NCBI RefSeq assembly: GCF_000828615.1
Contig: NZ_AP012273.1
Span: forward strand, 620,001-684,000
Direction of reading: 5' to 3'
DNA: 64,000 nucleotides
From: Thiolapillus brandeum
GTDB taxonomy: Bacteria; Pseudomonadota; Gammaproteobacteria; Chromatiales; Chromatiaceae
The notes beneath the pieces are model-generated. The model saw only the letters and a list, made by a program, of their open reading frames with translations, was not told the DNA's origin and ran no database searches. Shown piece by piece: positions 1 through 9,075 of the stretch; position 1 is the stretch's first letter; every line of letters begins with the position of its first letter. A program made the translations under genes and the position numbers.

Positions 1-577
1 ACAGGTAAGGATAGAAAATGGTTGAAATCAATGTCCTTGAAATGCTGTTCCGGCAATAGGCGCGCTTTACTTTTTTCCATAAGCGAGACTTGAAACCCTG
101 GTCGTTGTATATGGCGATGAACAACCGACCATCTTCTGCCACAGGAATGACGATGTTTTCCAATGCGCGCCACATATCTCCCGTATGGTGTAGCACGCCC
201 CAGGAATAGGTTATGTCGAATGTTCCAAGACTTTTCAGAAAGTCCGGATCCAGTACGGAACCCTGCATGATTTGCTATTCCAGAGTCTCAGCAAAGTAAC
301 GCTGGCGCAGGGTTTCCGCGCAGGCAACGGAGGCGGGATCAAAATCAAAAGAGGTAACCCTGGCCCCAAGGCGCCGGGCAGCAAGAGAAAACAGGCCACT
401 ACCGCAGCCTGCATCCAGAAAGGTTTTCCCCTTCAGATCCTGCACCTGAAGCATATCCTGAAGAGACTTCTCCGCTTCCAGGATTTTGTCTTCGTCCAGT
501 GTATTGAGAAATGCACGCCAATTGTCTCCAAAAGCAAAACGGATTCCCTGCCGGATTTCATGCTGTGCGTCAGACAT
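1..577 (-). pseudogene. SAM-dependent methyltransferase interrupted by an in-frame amber codon
   Basis: The minus strand encodes a class I methyltransferase. The SAM-binding motif DAGCGSGLFSL lies near residue 55, followed by an acidic strand end (SFDFDPASV). The reading frame stops at TAG (275-277), but the same frame continues without another stop to the window edge. That continuation has typical post-motif sequence: FDITYSWGVLHHTGDMW, then LFIAIYNDQG. One nonsense codon therefore splits an otherwise intact gene, which is also cut by the window edge. It starts 8 bases after the end of the upstream small gene (586-888), so the two look co-transcribed. The substrate is unknown; a sugar or glycan role is only suggested by the nearby glycosylation genes. 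It could be a real pseudogene, a sequencing error or, less likely, readthrough. Confidence 0.7.
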
Positions 578-585
578 GGATGCCC

Positions 586-888
586 CTACAGCTTGGTAGC
601 CAATGCTTCAATCAGCTTGTTGACTGTAGCAGAGTCCTGCCCCTGCGCTTCCAGGTTGGCCATCAGTGCTTTGAGGAACCTGGCTTTTACATAGAAGTTC
701 ATGGGATTGCTTTCTGCGTACAGGAATATTTGTTTGAGTACTTTTTCAAACTTCTTGCGATCCTTGCTGCGGGTGAGGCGTTCTTCCAGGGTGAGGCCCT
801 TGGGCGGGAACTGGCGGGCAAACTCTTCGGATATCTCCTTGGCGAAATGGATTGCCTGGGAGGCGTCAAACCATTGTAAAATTGCCAT
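586..888 (-). CDS. Hypothetical protein of 100 residues
   Basis: A compact, charged, apparently helical soluble protein (MAILQWFDASQAIHFAKEI at the start, ending IEALATKL) with no signal peptide or membrane segment. I do not recognise the family. It lies directly upstream of the interrupted methyltransferase on the same strand and diverges from the TPR glycosyltransferase gene at 1020. Its codon use and dense helical heptads look like a real gene. It may be functionally tied to the methyltransferase, but nothing in the sequence proves that. Confidence 0.6.
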   Translation of the reverse strand: MAILQWFDASQAIHFAKEISEEFARQFPPKGLTLEERLTRSKDRKKFEKVLKQIFLYAESNPMNFYVKARFLKALMANLEAQGQDSATVNKLIEALATKL

Positions 889-1019
889 AAATGAACCGTA
901 CCAGTTTGGGGCGGGCTAATGCTGTCAGGATACTTTATTCGTCTGCCAGGGGTCAAATTGGGCGGGGAGACAAGTACCTCATGATCTGGTGGCAACTCAA
1001 TTAGGATGGCTTGGAGAGT

Positions 1020-2885
1020 ATGGTGGACGGACAATCGCTGATCACCCTGGGAAACACCTTTGAGGATGAGGGGCAGCTGGATAAGGCAGAGCAATTGTAT
1101 CGGCAGGCTTTGCAGTATCCGGAGGTTCTGGCAAGGGCCCGGGTGAATCTGGGAAATATTGCTTCAGCCCGTGGTGACGGGCAGAAGGCATTGGAAAACT
1201 ACAGGAAGGCCGTGTCGGCTGATCCGGATTATGCCGGTGGTTACGCAAACCTGGGGCGCCTGCATTTTCTGAACAACCAGTTTGAGGCAGCGGTGTCCCA
1301 GTACCGTAAAGCCGCAGCATTGCTCCATGGCCCGGCAAAGGCAGAGATTCTGGTTAGTTTGGGCAATGCCCTGAACTACCTGGAACAAAGGGAAGAGGCG
1401 AGGAAGGTACTCGAAGAGGCTCTGTCCATCACTCCGGGGCATCCGTGGGCGCACAAGCAGCTGGGCCATATTCTCATGGTGCTCAAGCAACTGCCGGAAT
1501 CCATGGATCATCTGAATAAGGCTTTAGAGGCCTTGCCTGATGATGCGGATATATATACCTGGCTGGGAAAGGTGCTCTGTGACCAGGGATTCGTGGAGGA
1601 CTCCGTTCAACATCTGAAGGCAGCGCTTGATATCACACCGGATCACATATATTTGCGGGGTATGGCCATATTCACCATGAACTACCTTCCCGGCATCAGT
1701 GGTGAGGCGCTCTATAACGAGCACCTGGATTATGCCGATCGTTTCTGCAAGCCTTTTTATCCGAAGCAGCCTGTATATGCCAATACGCCTGAACCTGAGC
1801 GGAGACTTCGGGTCGGTTATGTATCTTCAGACTTCAGAACGCATCCTGTTTCCGTTTTTCTGGAGCCTTTGTTGGAACAGCATGATCGAAACAGGTTCGA
1901 GATCCACTGTTTTTACAACAACCGGCGCATTGACGGGATAACCACGAGACTGAAAAAACTGTCTGACCGGTGGCATGAGATTGCTGACAGGGACGATGAA
2001 GCCGTTGCCAGCCTGATCAAAAGCGAGGGGATCGATATCCTGGTGGATCTGAATGGATTGACTGATGGGCACAGGTTGCTGGTGTTTGCCAGAAAACCTG
2101 CGCCCATACAGATGACCTGGTTGGGATATCTGGGAACCACGGGATTGCAAACCATGGACTACCGGATATGTGATCGATTCACAGATCCTCCCGGGCTGAC
2201 GGAAAAGTTCCACACGGAAATCCTGCTCAGGATGCCGGATTCCCAGTGGTGCTACCGCTGTTATGAAGAGTTGCCTCCTGTTGGTCCACAACCCATGGAT
2301 AGCAATGGTTACCCGCTGTTGGGGTCGTTCAATAATGTCGCCAAGCTCAATGATGAGGTACTGGAACTTTGGGCGCAGATATTGAACAGGCTGCCCCATG
2401 CCAAAATTGCGTTCGCCGGCATTCCCGAAGGATACGCGCGAGAACGGATTCTGAAGAAAATGGGCGGTGCCGGTATTGTTCCGGAGCGCATCGGGTTTCT
2501 CCATCGGGTATCCTACAGGGAATACCTTGCAGCTATATCCAAGGTGGATATTGCGCTGGACCCTTTTCCCTATAATGGTGGAACCACCTCTGTGGATACG
2601 TTGGTCATGGGGGTTCCATTGGTTTCCCTGGAGGGTGGCCATTCCATTGCCCGTGGTGGTTGCAGTCTTTTGTCGAATCTGGGGTTGCAGGAGCTACTGG
2701 CCGCAAACAAGGATGAATATATCGAAAAGGCGTGCAGGTTGGTGGGCTCTCCAGACTATCTGCGCGAGCTCCGCAGAACCCTTCGGGAACGGGTCGAGGC
2801 TTCGCCGCTGATGGATAGTATTCGGTTTACCATGGCTTTGGAGGAGAACTATCGCCGTTGCTGGGTATCCTGGTGCAATAAATAA
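1020..2885 (+). CDS. TPR-containing O-GlcNAc transferase-like (SPINDLY-type) glycosyltransferase
   Basis: About 620 residues. The first ~220 residues are tetratricopeptide repeats (units such as AEQLYRQAL, ALENYRKAV, AVSQYRKAA). The rest is a GT41 (OGT/SPINDLY) catalytic region: RVGYVSSDFRTHPVS (a conserved N-terminal catalytic-domain motif), IDILVDLNGLTDGHR, PIQMTWLGYLGTTG, GSFNNVAKL and DPFPYNGGTTSVDTLVMGVPLVSL. GT41 enzymes transfer sugars such as GlcNAc from UDP-sugars to Ser/Thr of proteins in the cytoplasm. No signal peptide is seen. The next gene is the pilin and the one after is a TMTC-like enzyme, so surface protein glycosylation is a reasonable inference. ATG at 1020 is chosen; an in-frame TTG at 1011 is an alternative. 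A strong terminator follows. Confidence 0.85.
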   Translation: MVDGQSLITLGNTFEDEGQLDKAEQLYRQALQYPEVLARARVNLGNIASARGDGQKALENYRKAVSADPDYAGGYANLGRLHFLNNQFEAAVSQYRKAAALLHGPAKAEILVSLGNALNYLEQREEARKVLEEALSITPGHPWAHKQLGHILMVLKQLPESMDHLNKALEALPDDADIYTWLGKVLCDQGFVEDSVQHLKAALDITPDHIYLRGMAIFTMNYLPGISGEALYNEHLDYADRFCKPFYPKQPVYANTPEPERRLRVGYVSSDFRTHPVSVFLEPLLEQHDRNRFEIHCFYNNRRIDGITTRLKKLSDRWHEIADRDDEAVASLIKSEGIDILVDLNGLTDGHRLLVFARKPAPIQMTWLGYLGTTGLQTMDYRICDRFTDPPGLTEKFHTEILLRMPDSQWCYRCYEELPPVGPQPMDSNGYPLLGSFNNVAKLNDEVLELWAQILNRLPHAKIAFAGIPEGYARERILKKMGGAGIVPERIGFLHRVSYREYLAAISKVDIALDPFPYNGGTTSVDTLVMGVPLVSLEGGHSIARGGCSLLSNLGLQELLAANKDEYIEKACRLVGSPDYLRELRRTLRERVEASPLMDSIRFTMALEENYRRCWVSWCNK

Positions 2886-2901
2886 TTGCGAGGCCTAAAA
2901 A

Positions 2902-2923
2902 AATCCCCGCTGAAGCGGGGATT
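2902..2923. terminator. Bidirectional rho-independent terminator
   Basis: A perfect 9-bp stem (AATCCCCGC/GCGGGGATT) with a TGAA loop, preceded by A-rich and followed by T-rich sequence. It can terminate both the TPR glycosyltransferase gene on the plus strand and pilA on the minus strand. Confidence 0.8.
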
Positions 2924-3001
2924 CTTTTAGGGGCCTGTCGATTCCCGGAGAGAGAGTCGTCAAATCGGCAGACCCCGGTAAACGTCCGTAGAATCGAAAG
3001 A

Positions 3002-3415
3002 TTAACGGAAGTTTGCAGGTACGTACTTTTCGTCGCAAGTGGTAGAACCGTCCCAGCCGGTAATTTCATTGTTGGCGGTAGCTGCGGTCAGAACCAGGTT
3101 GCAGTTTGCAGGTACACCAGTTGCAGCCTTAACAACCACTGTCATGGCGCCGGCGTTGGAAACGGTCAGGTTCTGGCACCACTGGGAGGCGTTGGTGGAG
3201 CAGCCGGAAGAGGTTACGTTAGCGGGGAAATGTGTTTTGGAGTTGTAGAACTCGGTTACGGATGCTTTACAGGCACTCAGTGTGGCCGCGCACTCAGAAA
3301 CCTTGGCGCGAACAGTGTAGTCCTTGTATGCGGGGATGGCGATGGCGGCCAGGATACCTACGATGGCAACCACGATCATCAGTTCGATAAGGGTAAAACC
3401 TTGTTGTTTTTTCAT
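3002..3415 (-). CDS. pilA: Type IV major pilin
   Basis: A 137-residue type IVa pilin. The start gives [20 protein letters not shown], with a short basic leader, the PilD cleavage site G|F, Glu at mature position 5 and a hydrophobic N-terminal helix. The globular domain ends with the disulfide-loop pattern near the C-terminus ([14 protein letters not shown]), with more cysteines upstream. This ATG is preferred over an upstream one because AAGGAG lies at correct spacing and the leader begins there. A sigma-54 promoter lies 83 bases upstream. The flanking putative glycosyltransferases suggest the pilin may be glycosylated; the Ser/Thr-rich middle would allow it. Confidence 0.95.
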   Translation of the reverse strand: MKKQQGFTLIELMIVVAIVGILAAIAIPAYKDYTVRAKVSECAATLSACKASVTEFYNSKTHFPANVTSSGCSTNASQWCQNLTVSNAGAMTVVVKAATGVPANCNLVLTAATANNEITGWDGSTTCDEKYVPANFR

Positions 3416-3497
3416 CTTGGAAAACTCCTTTGTTTGCTGAAAAATTAGGGTGAAAACGTATTGGACAATCACCAGTCACTGTTTACGCGATAAGTGA

Positions 3498-3513
3498 TGC
3501 ATATACCGTGCCA
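3498..3513 (-). promoter_or_regulatory. Sigma-54 promoter of pilA
   Basis: The minus strand reads TGGCACGGTATATGCA. The -24 GG and -12 GC elements are exactly 10 bases apart, matching the RpoN consensus except for one base in the -12 box. Pilin genes of Pseudomonas and relatives are classically RpoN/PilR dependent. The predicted transcript has a leader of about 70 bases. Confidence 0.75.
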
Positions 3514-3663
3514 ACATTTTGAAATTGGTTATATGTTTGATATGCATGAGGAATACTGGATTGAGGATTGGCGGCGGGAGCGACAAAAATTGTCACTTTC
3601 AGGGAAGAATGGTCAGAATTGGTAACTTGGCAATGATGATCGTTATGAAAGGGCTGCCAGAGG

Positions 3664-3693
3664 CCGTTGAAAAAACCGTTTTTCTACAGCCTG
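3664..3693. repeat. Solo terminal hairpin of the five-hairpin repeat
   Basis: The sequence GGCCGTTGAAAAAA...TTTTTCTACAGCC closely matches the first hairpin (terminal part) of the 160-bp repeats at 5907-6066 and 12642-12801. The rest of the element is absent, so it is probably a decayed or solo end. Confidence 0.5.
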
Positions 3694-3836
3694 GTAAAGG
3701 TTCTTCATAAAGAGTGGGTGGTATCCATTTGCGCCAGACGGGGAATGCCGGGACGTATTCCGAATTGCGCTATGCCTGGGCTTGGGGTAGATTGGCTTTC
3801 TTCCCTGTTTTCACTACCCGGTTATCCCGCATTGCT

Positions 3837-5873
3837 ATGAGAACTTCTGCCAAAACTGGCCGATTGAGTCCATGGTTTCCATGGGCCATCATGCTGATTG
3901 CTACAGCCGCGACTGTTTTTGCCTATTGGCCGGGGCTTTCGGGGCCATTTCTGTTTGATGACAGTGTCGCCATTCAGAACAACGAATATCTGAAAATTAC
4001 CGATCTTGACTTGAAAAGCCTCAAACTGGCGGCGTTTTCCCATGAGACTGGTGTGCTGTATCGGCCGGTCGCCATGAGCAGTTTTGCCTTGAACTACTAT
4101 TTTTGGGGTAGTGACAGCTTTTCCTTCAAGGTCGTGAACCTGATCATTCATTTGCTGAATGGATGGCTGATATTTTTCCTGGTGCGTACCCTGGCCGGGT
4201 TAAGAGAAGGTTCCGACAGTGTGGGAAACCAACTCCTGGCTGCAGCCGTTGCCCTGGTGTGGCTGGTTCATCCGATCAATCTCACCAGCGTATTATATGT
4301 CGTGCAGCGCATGACATCGCTCTCCACCTTGTTCGTGTTGCTGGCTTTGCTGGCTTATGTCTTGGGACGAATGGCCTGGCGGGCTTCCCGGCATGGCAAG
4401 GCTTCTGCCTGGTTCGCCGGTGCCGGGTTGAGTTTTGTGTTGGCATTGTTCAGCAAGGAAAATGCCATGCTGCTGCCTTTCTACATCTTTCTTGTGGAAT
4501 GGCTGTTTCTTGAGGGGCTGTCCACCCATCGGCATGGCCGGGCGCATGTTTACGGGGTGGTGCTGAGCTGGTTGCTGATTCCCCTGGCCCTTGGCCTGGC
4601 ATTCTATATTTATATGGAAATGTGGGGTGGGTTCTATGTCCGTGACTTCAGCTTGATGGAAAGGCTGCTCACCGAGTTCAGGGTGCTGTTTTATTATATG
4701 GGTCTGATTGTCTTTCCCAGGCCGGGAGAATACAGCCTTTTCCACGATGATTTTCCCCTTTCAACGGGCGTGTTTGCTCCCTGGACAACCGCCGTGTCCA
4801 TGGTTGGAATAGGGGGTCTGGTGTATCTCGCCCTGCGTTTCAGAAAGAGCCATACCCTGGCCAGTTTCGGCATATTGTTGTTTTTGGTTTCCCACCTGAT
4901 GGAATCCACCATCATTCCCCTGGAGCTGATCCATGAACATCGGAATTACCTGGGGTCATTTGGCATCGTGCTGGCTGTGCTTGTTGGCATAAAGTCCCTT
5001 GCCAGGCCCTGGTTGACGCCTTCATTGAGGGGCATGCTGATAGCGGTTCTTGGTGTTTTCCTGGTAGCGATTACCCATGCGAGGGCTTTATCCTGGCAGG
5101 ATATCAACCGTCTATCCTTTTCCATGCTCAACAAGCATCCGGAATCAGCCCGGGTCAACTACCAGGCTGCCATGGTTTACCTGAAGCTTTCAGCGGATCC
5201 CATGAGTGATGTGCGGCAGCGTGACGAATTCCGGCAACTTGCGGTAGAACGCTTTTACCATGCTGCCCAACTGAATCCCCACGATGCGGGATCGCTTTTG
5301 GCTATCATGATGATTGATGCGCTGAACAGAAAAGCTATCCACAAAGCCAAAATGGATGAATTGCTGGGCAAACAAGCGCCAAAAATCATACCTTTGGATG
5401 TCCCCCAGGGCATTTCAGAAATGGCTGCCAGGCGCTTGAAAGACGAACTGCCCAGTGAACTTGCTACGGACAACCTGCTGCGTATCAGTGTTTGTGAGCG
5501 CCAGGCAGATTGCAAGTTCCATGATGGGGAGGTAGATGCATTGTTCAATGCTTTCCTGGACAATCCCGGACTACCAGGGAATTCCAACAGAATGGCGAAT
5601 CTGTTGGGGGAGCTGGCTTTACGCGCTTATGCCAGGAAAGACCTGGCCAAAGCTCAGGCGATGATAAAGAAGGCGATCCAGATCAATCCCACTATGGCCA
5701 TGTTCAAATTGAATGGGGCGGTGATCATGGCCACTTCGGGGGACCAGGATCAGGCCATGGCTTACTTGAAGCAGATCCTGTCCAAACCTCAACCCGATGC
5801 GATCAGAATCCGGGCTGAAGAGATGCTGCAAAGCCTGCGCAGAGGAGCTTCGTTAGTTGCGCCGCCAGACTGA
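3837..5873 (+). CDS. TMTC-like membrane protein glycosyltransferase with C-terminal TPRs
   Basis: About 680 residues with roughly ten hydrophobic segments and then a soluble TPR-like region. Early in the protein, YWPGLSGPFLFDDSVAIQNN resembles the FDD-x-x-x-I-x-N loop of GT-C/TMTC O-mannosyltransferases. Later come LYRPVAMSSFALNY and a VVQRMTSLSTLFVLLALLAY helix. The C-terminal third has TPR-like units (ALRAYARKDLAKAQAMIKKA). GT-C enzymes of this kind use polyprenyl-phosphate sugars on the periplasmic side. ATG 3837 is preferred to GTG 3714 because the first transmembrane segment follows soon after. It lies near pilA and upstream of manC, so mannosylation of pilin or another exported protein is a hypothesis. 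The exact donor and target are unknown. Confidence 0.65.
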   Translation: MRTSAKTGRLSPWFPWAIMLIATAATVFAYWPGLSGPFLFDDSVAIQNNEYLKITDLDLKSLKLAAFSHETGVLYRPVAMSSFALNYYFWGSDSFSFKVVNLIIHLLNGWLIFFLVRTLAGLREGSDSVGNQLLAAAVALVWLVHPINLTSVLYVVQRMTSLSTLFVLLALLAYVLGRMAWRASRHGKASAWFAGAGLSFVLALFSKENAMLLPFYIFLVEWLFLEGLSTHRHGRAHVYGVVLSWLLIPLALGLAFYIYMEMWGGFYVRDFSLMERLLTEFRVLFYYMGLIVFPRPGEYSLFHDDFPLSTGVFAPWTTAVSMVGIGGLVYLALRFRKSHTLASFGILLFLVSHLMESTIIPLELIHEHRNYLGSFGIVLAVLVGIKSLARPWLTPSLRGMLIAVLGVFLVAITHARALSWQDINRLSFSMLNKHPESARVNYQAAMVYLKLSADPMSDVRQRDEFRQLAVERFYHAAQLNPHDAGSLLAIMMIDALNRKAIHKAKMDELLGKQAPKIIPLDVPQGISEMAARRLKDELPSELATDNLLRISVCERQADCKFHDGEVDALFNAFLDNPGLPGNSNRMANLLGELALRAYARKDLAKAQAMIKKAIQINPTMAMFKLNGAVIMATSGDQDQAMAYLKQILSKPQPDAIRIRAEEMLQSLRRGASLVAPPD

Positions 5874-5906
5874 TACCCAACATGGGGCTGATGACCCGTC
5901 AATTCC

Positions 5907-6066
5907 AAGGCTGTTGAAAAATACCATTTTTCGGCAGCCTGATTGCCGCACAAAGATGTGCGGCCATTTTCAATGGCCATAAGTCATTGAAAATGGAGGA
6001 AAGACAAAATCGCATTTTTGTCTTTCCGAGTTGAAAAAGCCCAAGGAAGGGCTTTTTCAACATCCT
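5907..6066 (-). repeat. 160-bp five-hairpin MITE-like repeat, copy A
   Basis: Ends are related inverted repeats (AAGGCTGTTGAAAAA and CTTTTTCAACATCCT). Five hairpins follow each other: 5909-5939, 5945-5964, 5965-5995 (11-bp stem), 5998-6027 (about 12-bp stem) and 6030-6061 (13-bp stem). A nearly identical copy in opposite orientation lies at 12642-12801 inside a transposase gene. There is no coding capacity. Here it sits in the gap after the TMTC-like gene and may act as a terminator. Confidence 0.8.
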
Positions 6067-6162
6067 GTTAAAGTCATTTGGTTCGGGTATTTGCTTTCGC
6101 CTTGCTGCCCGCTCTTTTGAGCAAGCTGTGATGGCCGTGGTGATGTTGAGGAAACGTAGATC

Positions 6163-7578
6163 ATGATACCGGTTATTCTTTCTGGTGGATCCGGAACCCG
6201 GCTGTGGCCGGTTTCCAGGAAGACGCATCCCAAGCAGTTCTGGCCGCTGGTATCGGATCTGAGTCTGCTGCAAATGACTTGCCAGCGCCTGCAAGGCTAT
6301 GCCGGCATTCAGCCGCCAATCGTTGTCTGCAATTCGGAACATCGTTTTTTTGTGGCCCATCAGCTTGAGGAGATGGGGCAGCAGGATGCCGCTATTTTAC
6401 TGGAACCCGTCGGACGAAATACCGCACCTGCTATAGCGGTGGCTGCTTTGCATGCCCGGCGTAATGGGAATGATCCAGTGATGCTGGTGTTGCCATCAGA
6501 TCACCTGATCAGTGATCCGGACAGTTTCTATCGTAGCCTCGAAGAGGCCGAGGGCCTGTCAGCAGAAGGGTATCTGGTCACTTTCGGTGTTGTTCCCAAC
6601 CGTGTGGAAACCGGTTATGGCTATATCAAGGCCGGATCAAAGCTCAGCGAGGATATGGATGCCTGCTCTATCGATCGGTTTGTGGAGAAACCTGCCCTGG
6701 CTGAAGCAACGAGCTTCGTAGAGAGCGGAGCATATTACTGGAACAGTGGGATGTTCATGTTCCGGGCTTCCCGGTTTCTCGATGAACTGGAAAGGTTTTC
6801 TCCGGACATATTTTCCGGAGCAAAGGCTGCCTACGACGGAAGCACCCGGGATCTGGATTTCATTCGTCTGGATGAAGCCCCTTTTGCCGGCATTCCTGGC
6901 AACTCGGTGGACTATGCCGTAATGGAGCATACAGACAAGGGGGTGGTCGTACCGCTTGATGCGGGATGGAGTGATGTCGGTTCCTGGTCTTCTCTTTGGG
7001 AATTGGGAGAAAAGGATGGTTTCGGCAATGTGACCCGTGGGGATGTTCTGGCTCTGGATTCGGAAAACTGTTATTTGCACTCTGATGGTCGGCTGCTTGC
7101 TGTTATCGGTGTCCATGACCTGGTCGTTGTGGATACCCCCGATGTGGTGATGATTGCCCAACGTGATTTTTCCCAGCGAGTGGGAGAACTGGTGAGCGAA
7201 CTGGATGATGTGCAAAGACAGGAAACCGATGTTCATACCATAGTGCATCGCCCTTGGGGTTGCTTCCAGGGCATAGACCGGGATGAGCGGTACCGGGTGA
7301 AGCGGATTTCCGTCAGGCCCGGGGCCAGATTGTCTCTGCAAATGCATCACCATCGTGCTGAACACTGGATAGTAGTGAAAGGAACGGCAAGAGTAACCTG
7401 TGGTGACAAGACATTTCTGCTTTCGGAGAATGAGTCAACCTATATTCCCGTGGGAGAAAAGCACTGCCTGGAAAATCCGGGAATTGTTCCCCTGGACCTT
7501 ATAGAGATTCAGTCGGGAAGCTATCTGGGAGAGGATGATATCGTGCGTTTTGAAGATCTCTATGGCAGAGAGACCTAG
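6163..7578 (+). CDS. manC: Mannose-1-phosphate guanylyltransferase / mannose-6-phosphate isomerase
   Basis: A 471-residue bifunctional enzyme of the ManC/CpsB/AlgA family, full length. The N-terminal nucleotidyltransferase domain has SGGSGTRLWPVSR, the PKQF lysine, LPSDHLI and RFVEKP. The C-terminal type II phosphomannose isomerase cupin has a His-rich motif LQMHHHRAEHWIVVKGTARV. It isomerises fructose-6-P to mannose-6-P and makes GDP-mannose from mannose-1-P and GTP in the cytosol. A phosphomannomutase is not in the window. GAGGA lies upstream of ATG 6163. GDP-mannose could feed exopolysaccharide, LPS or the neighbouring TMTC-like glycosyltransferase through a polyprenyl-P-mannose. Confidence 0.93.
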   Translation: MIPVILSGGSGTRLWPVSRKTHPKQFWPLVSDLSLLQMTCQRLQGYAGIQPPIVVCNSEHRFFVAHQLEEMGQQDAAILLEPVGRNTAPAIAVAALHARRNGNDPVMLVLPSDHLISDPDSFYRSLEEAEGLSAEGYLVTFGVVPNRVETGYGYIKAGSKLSEDMDACSIDRFVEKPALAEATSFVESGAYYWNSGMFMFRASRFLDELERFSPDIFSGAKAAYDGSTRDLDFIRLDEAPFAGIPGNSVDYAVMEHTDKGVVVPLDAGWSDVGSWSSLWELGEKDGFGNVTRGDVLALDSENCYLHSDGRLLAVIGVHDLVVVDTPDVVMIAQRDFSQRVGELVSELDDVQRQETDVHTIVHRPWGCFQGIDRDERYRVKRISVRPGARLSLQMHHHRAEHWIVVKGTARVTCGDKTFLLSENESTYIPVGEKHCLENPGIVPLDLIEIQSGSYLGEDDIVRFEDLYGRET

Positions 7579-7882
7579 CAACAACTGTTAAGGAAGCTTG
7601 ATTTGCTCTGCACGAAGCCGCTTGGGTGCAAAGCATTCGCCAGCCAGGGCGGAGTTCATCGGGAATGCTCCAATGGTTCCCATTCGATGGTTTTGGCATA
7701 TACAGGAGTTCGACCTGGGAATATGAACAGGAATAATGGCTCCCGACTTCCTGCCTGCATGGTCCATGCGTTGCTCTACTTCCTGTTTCCATAGGCTTGT
7801 CCCGGAAGTTTTGTTGCGGGTTCATGAATGGACCAGGGAAACAATGCCGGTAAAATTCCTTATATGTAAAAGATCGGGCTGA
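7579..7882. other. Intergenic stretch with nothing recognised
   Basis: About 300 bases between manC and the small membrane-protein gene. No convincing ORF, RNA structure, terminator or repeat was found. Confidence 0.5.
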
Positions 7883-8221
7883 ATGATGCGGATCCTGGGC
7901 GAGGAAATTGATCCAAAGGCGAATATACGGGCAGCCTATCTGGCCCACCGCGTGCTTTGGGGGGTGTTGCTGATTTCCATTTTGCTGGATTTCTTTACCA
8001 CGCTGCAGTTCATGCTCAGGGATGGTGTTCAACACGAAGGAAATGCGGTGGTGCGTTGGTTGGTTCAGGTTTTGGGTGTCGTGCCTGGAATACTTGTGGG
8101 CAAACTGTTGCAGCTGATCGCTGTGCTCGGACTTACGGCCCTGTCATACAGGATGGCACCCGCTGTAGTCATCGTCGTAGTGTTTTCCAATTGCCTGGCG
8201 GTGCTGATGAACCTGTATTGA
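7883..8221 (+). CDS. Small inner-membrane protein
   Basis: A 112-residue protein with three or four hydrophobic segments: VLWGVLLISILLDFFTTLQFML, LVQVLGVVPGILVGKLLQLIAVLGL and MAPAVVIVVVFSNCLAVLMNLY. The pattern of a membrane helix carrying DFFTT, then a short linker and paired helices, recalls DUF5658-type proteins, but this is only an impression. The function is unknown. A second ATG directly follows the first. It stands alone between manC and the AhpD-like gene. Confidence 0.6.
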   Translation: MMRILGEEIDPKANIRAAYLAHRVLWGVLLISILLDFFTTLQFMLRDGVQHEGNAVVRWLVQVLGVVPGILVGKLLQLIAVLGLTALSYRMAPAVVIVVVFSNCLAVLMNLY

Positions 8222-8476
8222 TGATGTGCCTGGCCGAAACAGCTGGTTCTTCGCTTTGACGTCAACAGGCCAGGGATGCAGACAAGATCACTGCGCCAGG
8301 TTGTGGCCTTTGCCAAAAGCTCAGCCATTGCCTGCGTGCCAATGGGTGCTGCATTGGTTGGGTATGTGAAATAATCAGGTTGGCATCCGTTGATCCGCAT
8401 CACCCATTCCCGTATCACCATCTGTGGAAAGAGGCGGGTGGATTGCTGGTGAATTTCAATCTCCGGGAGATCCGAT

Positions 8477-9031
8477 ATGCGCATTTCTGTTTTGGGTTCA
8501 CAGCCTCATCTGGCCGACGTATTCAAGACCTTCCCTGAAACCGTGCGTCCCTTGCTGGAATACCATGACCTGCTGCTACGTGGGCCATCCCCCCTGAGTG
8601 TTGCAGAGCGTGAGCTGATTGCAGCCTATGTTTCCGGCCTCAACGCCTGTGATTTTTGTTTTGGTGCCCACCAGATTATTGCAGAGGCAGCCGGGGTGGA
8701 TGAGGTGGTATTCCAACAACTGTTGGAGGATGTCGATAGTGCCCCCGTAGATGATGTGCTCAAGCCCATTCTCCACTATGTAAAAACCCTGACGCTGTCA
8801 CCGGCGAAAGTGACCGATGCCCAGGCCCAGGCCATCCGTGATGCGGGTTGGGATGATCGCGCCATTCATGATGCAGTGGCCGTGTGCGCCCTGTTCAACC
8901 TCATGAACCGCCTGGTGGAAGGCATGGGTGTGGAAAGCAGTGAAGCGGTACGTGCCAGCCAAAGGCAACGCAATGGAAAGATCACTGATACTCAGTACCG
9001 GGATTTTGGAAGGATGCTGGGTATCGAATGA
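8477..9031 (+). CDS. AhpD-like peroxidase-related protein (carboxymuconolactone decarboxylase fold)
   Basis: A 184-residue all-helical protein with the AhpD-type redox motif CDFCFGAH (Cys-x-x-Cys-x3-His) in the segment ERELIAAYVSGLNACDFCFGAHQIIAEAAG. The Cys pair plus His is the active site of alkylhydroperoxidase D-like proteins, which act in peroxide defence or as thiol oxidoreductases. The length fits the 'peroxidase-related enzyme' subfamily. ATG 8477 is kept. The gene converges on the beta-helix gene at 9076. The natural reductant or substrate cannot be told from sequence. Confidence 0.85.
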   Translation: MRISVLGSQPHLADVFKTFPETVRPLLEYHDLLLRGPSPLSVAERELIAAYVSGLNACDFCFGAHQIIAEAAGVDEVVFQQLLEDVDSAPVDDVLKPILHYVKTLTLSPAKVTDAQAQAIRDAGWDDRAIHDAVAVCALFNLMNRLVEGMGVESSEAVRASQRQRNGKITDTQYRDFGRMLGIE

Positions 9032-9075
9032 TTCACGGGTTTCCGGTGGATTCAGATAGCCGCAGTTTCGCCCTC

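Noticed and set aside
275-277. Pyrrolysine coding of TAG
   Set aside because: No pyl genes, PYLIS element or methylamine methyltransferase context; the protein is an ordinary SAM methyltransferase.
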